Of a DNA stretch of 16,096 bases, positions 15,325 to 16,096 are shown in pieces. The position numbers and the translations under genes were made by a program. The notes beneath the pieces were generated by a model that was not told where the DNA came from, made no database searches, and saw only the letters and a program-made list of their open reading frames with translations. The stretch is from JBLMXQ01 sp050257855 (GTDB taxonomy: Bacteria > Acidobacteriota > Vicinamibacteria > Vicinamibacterales > CAVVIG01): the NCBI GenBank assembly GCA_050257855.1, contig JBLMXQ010000004.1, positions 1 through 16,096 of the forward strand. Direction: 5' to 3'. How positions within the stretch are numbered: the stretch's first letter is position 1; the number at the start of each line of letters is the position of its first letter.

Positions 15325-16096
15325 TCAGAACACGTCGAGGTCGTGCGCGGCGACGACGCGGCACCCACAGCCCTCGCGGACTTCCTCGAGCAGCTGCGCC
15401 TCGCTCCCGGCGTCGCGGCACGCCGGGGTGCCGATCTGATCGCACCCGGCGTTGCCGCGGTGCGTCAGGACCAGCACGCCCGGCCGCTCGCGCCGCGCGA
15501 TCGCCGCGAGCTCGGTCGAGGACACGTGAAACGCCCGCCGGTACTCCTGCCATGACGGCGGCACCATCGCGAACGACTTCAGCGTGTACCCCTCCTCCAC
15601 CAGCAGGTCACAGCCGCGGCAGCTCGCCGACGCCTCGTTGCGCGCGCTGCCGTCACCGGTGAGGACGATGGCGCGGCCCGGCGCGTCGAACCGGTAGCCG
15701 TACGCCGGAATCGACCCGTGGTGCGCGTCGAACGCGGTCACCGTCACGGAGGCGTCTTTGAACACCACGCCGGGCGAGATCTCGTGCACGTTGACGCGGT
15801 ACCCCGTGCGGTTGGACCCCTCGAGCCCCTCCGTCCGCGTCCGGATGTCGACGGCGTACGCCCGCAGGACGGCGTCCACCATCGCGCGCGTGCCGGGCGG
15901 CCCGTACAGCTCCAGCGGCTCGGTGCGTCCCATCGTCCAGGGCGTGAGGATGAGATCGGCCAGCCCCAGCGTGTGATCCGAGTGGAGATGGGTGAGAAAG
16001 GCGATCCGGAGGTTCTTCGGCTCGAGCGCCGCGATCCCGCGGTTCCGCGCCGCGGCGGCGCGCCGGACGATGCCCGTGCCCGCGTCGACGAGGTAG
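15325..16096 (-). CDS. Metallo-beta-lactamase-fold hydrolase, RNase Z-like (N-terminus outside window)
   Basis: 257 codons are visible, open at the right edge; the internal Met at 15933 is not the start. The zinc motif THLHSDHTLG gives the H-x-H-x-D-H signature. It is preceded by YLVDAGTG, the beta-strand with the conserved Asp-Ala-Gly. GSIPAYGYRFDAPGRAIVLT leads to TGDGSARNE, a variant of the TGDT motif common in RNase Z-like and arylsulfatase-like members. VLTHRGNAG near the C-terminus may supply the last metal His. The C-terminal part contains six Cys (SCRGC, AGCD, PACR, GCGC), which is odd for the family. Substrate is unknown: tRNA 3' processing is possible but not shown. It is convergent with sdhB. 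Confidence 0.85.
   Translation of the reverse strand, partial: YLVDAGTGIVRRAAAARNRGIAALEPKNLRIAFLTHLHSDHTLGLADLILTPWTMGRTEPLELYGPPGTRAMVDAVLRAYAVDIRTRTEGLEGSNRTGYRVNVHEISPGVVFKDASVTVTAFDAHHGSIPAYGYRFDAPGRAIVLTGDGSARNEASASCRGCDLLVEEGYTLKSFAMVPPSWQEYRRAFHVSSTELAAIARRERPGVLVLTHRGNAGCDQIGTPACRDAGSEAQLLEEVREGCGCRVVAAHDLDVF

Overview
The window is G+C-rich bacterial chromosome with a chromosomal-housekeeping character. I see no tRNA, rRNA, CRISPR array, IS element or phage gene. Gene content (2-oxoacid:ferredoxin oxidoreductase beside succinyl-CoA synthetase and a Bacillus/Bacteroides-type succinate dehydrogenase, a b6f-like cytochrome bc operon, and short heptad repeats between genes) fits an Acidobacteriota-like organism, perhaps Vicinamibacteria. 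That placement is inference; no marker gene here settles it.

Layout. From 1 to about 11683 every gene lies on the minus strand, so transcription runs right to left. In transcription order these are sucC, sucD, korA (gamma-alpha fusion), korB, ndk, a DUF2905 membrane protein, dcd, then a separately promoted pheA, then a membrane-anchored HEAT-repeat protein, Rieske protein, cytochrome b6-like protein, cytochrome b C-terminal (subunit IV-like) protein, and a membrane-anchored coiled-coil protein cut by the left edge. From 11887 to 15306 the plus strand carries sdhC-sdhA-sdhB, divergent from sucC. A metallo-beta-lactamase-fold hydrolase on the minus strand, cut by the right edge, converges on sdhB.

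How they work together. SucCD, KorAB and SdhCAB carry 2-oxoglutarate to succinyl-CoA, succinate and fumarate, giving reduced ferredoxin and reduced quinone. The Rieske/cytochrome b operon would oxidise that quinol. The cytochrome b6-like protein has the Cys expected for a covalent heme ci, so the complex looks more like b6f or a firmicute-type menaquinol reductase than mitochondrial bc1. ndk and dcd are nucleotide-metabolism genes.

Most interesting signal. Between dcd and pheA there is a near-consensus promoter, a Phe-containing 36-codon leader reading frame beginning almost at the predicted transcript 5' end, and a strong intrinsic terminator. A perfectly complementary 10-nt antiterminator arm lies in the last part of the leader frame. 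The geometry matches classical ribosome-mediated attenuation of a phenylalanine gene. The gene it would control encodes an unusually short prephenate dehydratase that lacks about 60 residues of the catalytic domain while keeping the ACT domain. Also notable are the HEAT-repeat and coiled-coil proteins embedded in the bc operon, the heptad repeats in two intergenic gaps, and a dyad between sucC and sdhC.
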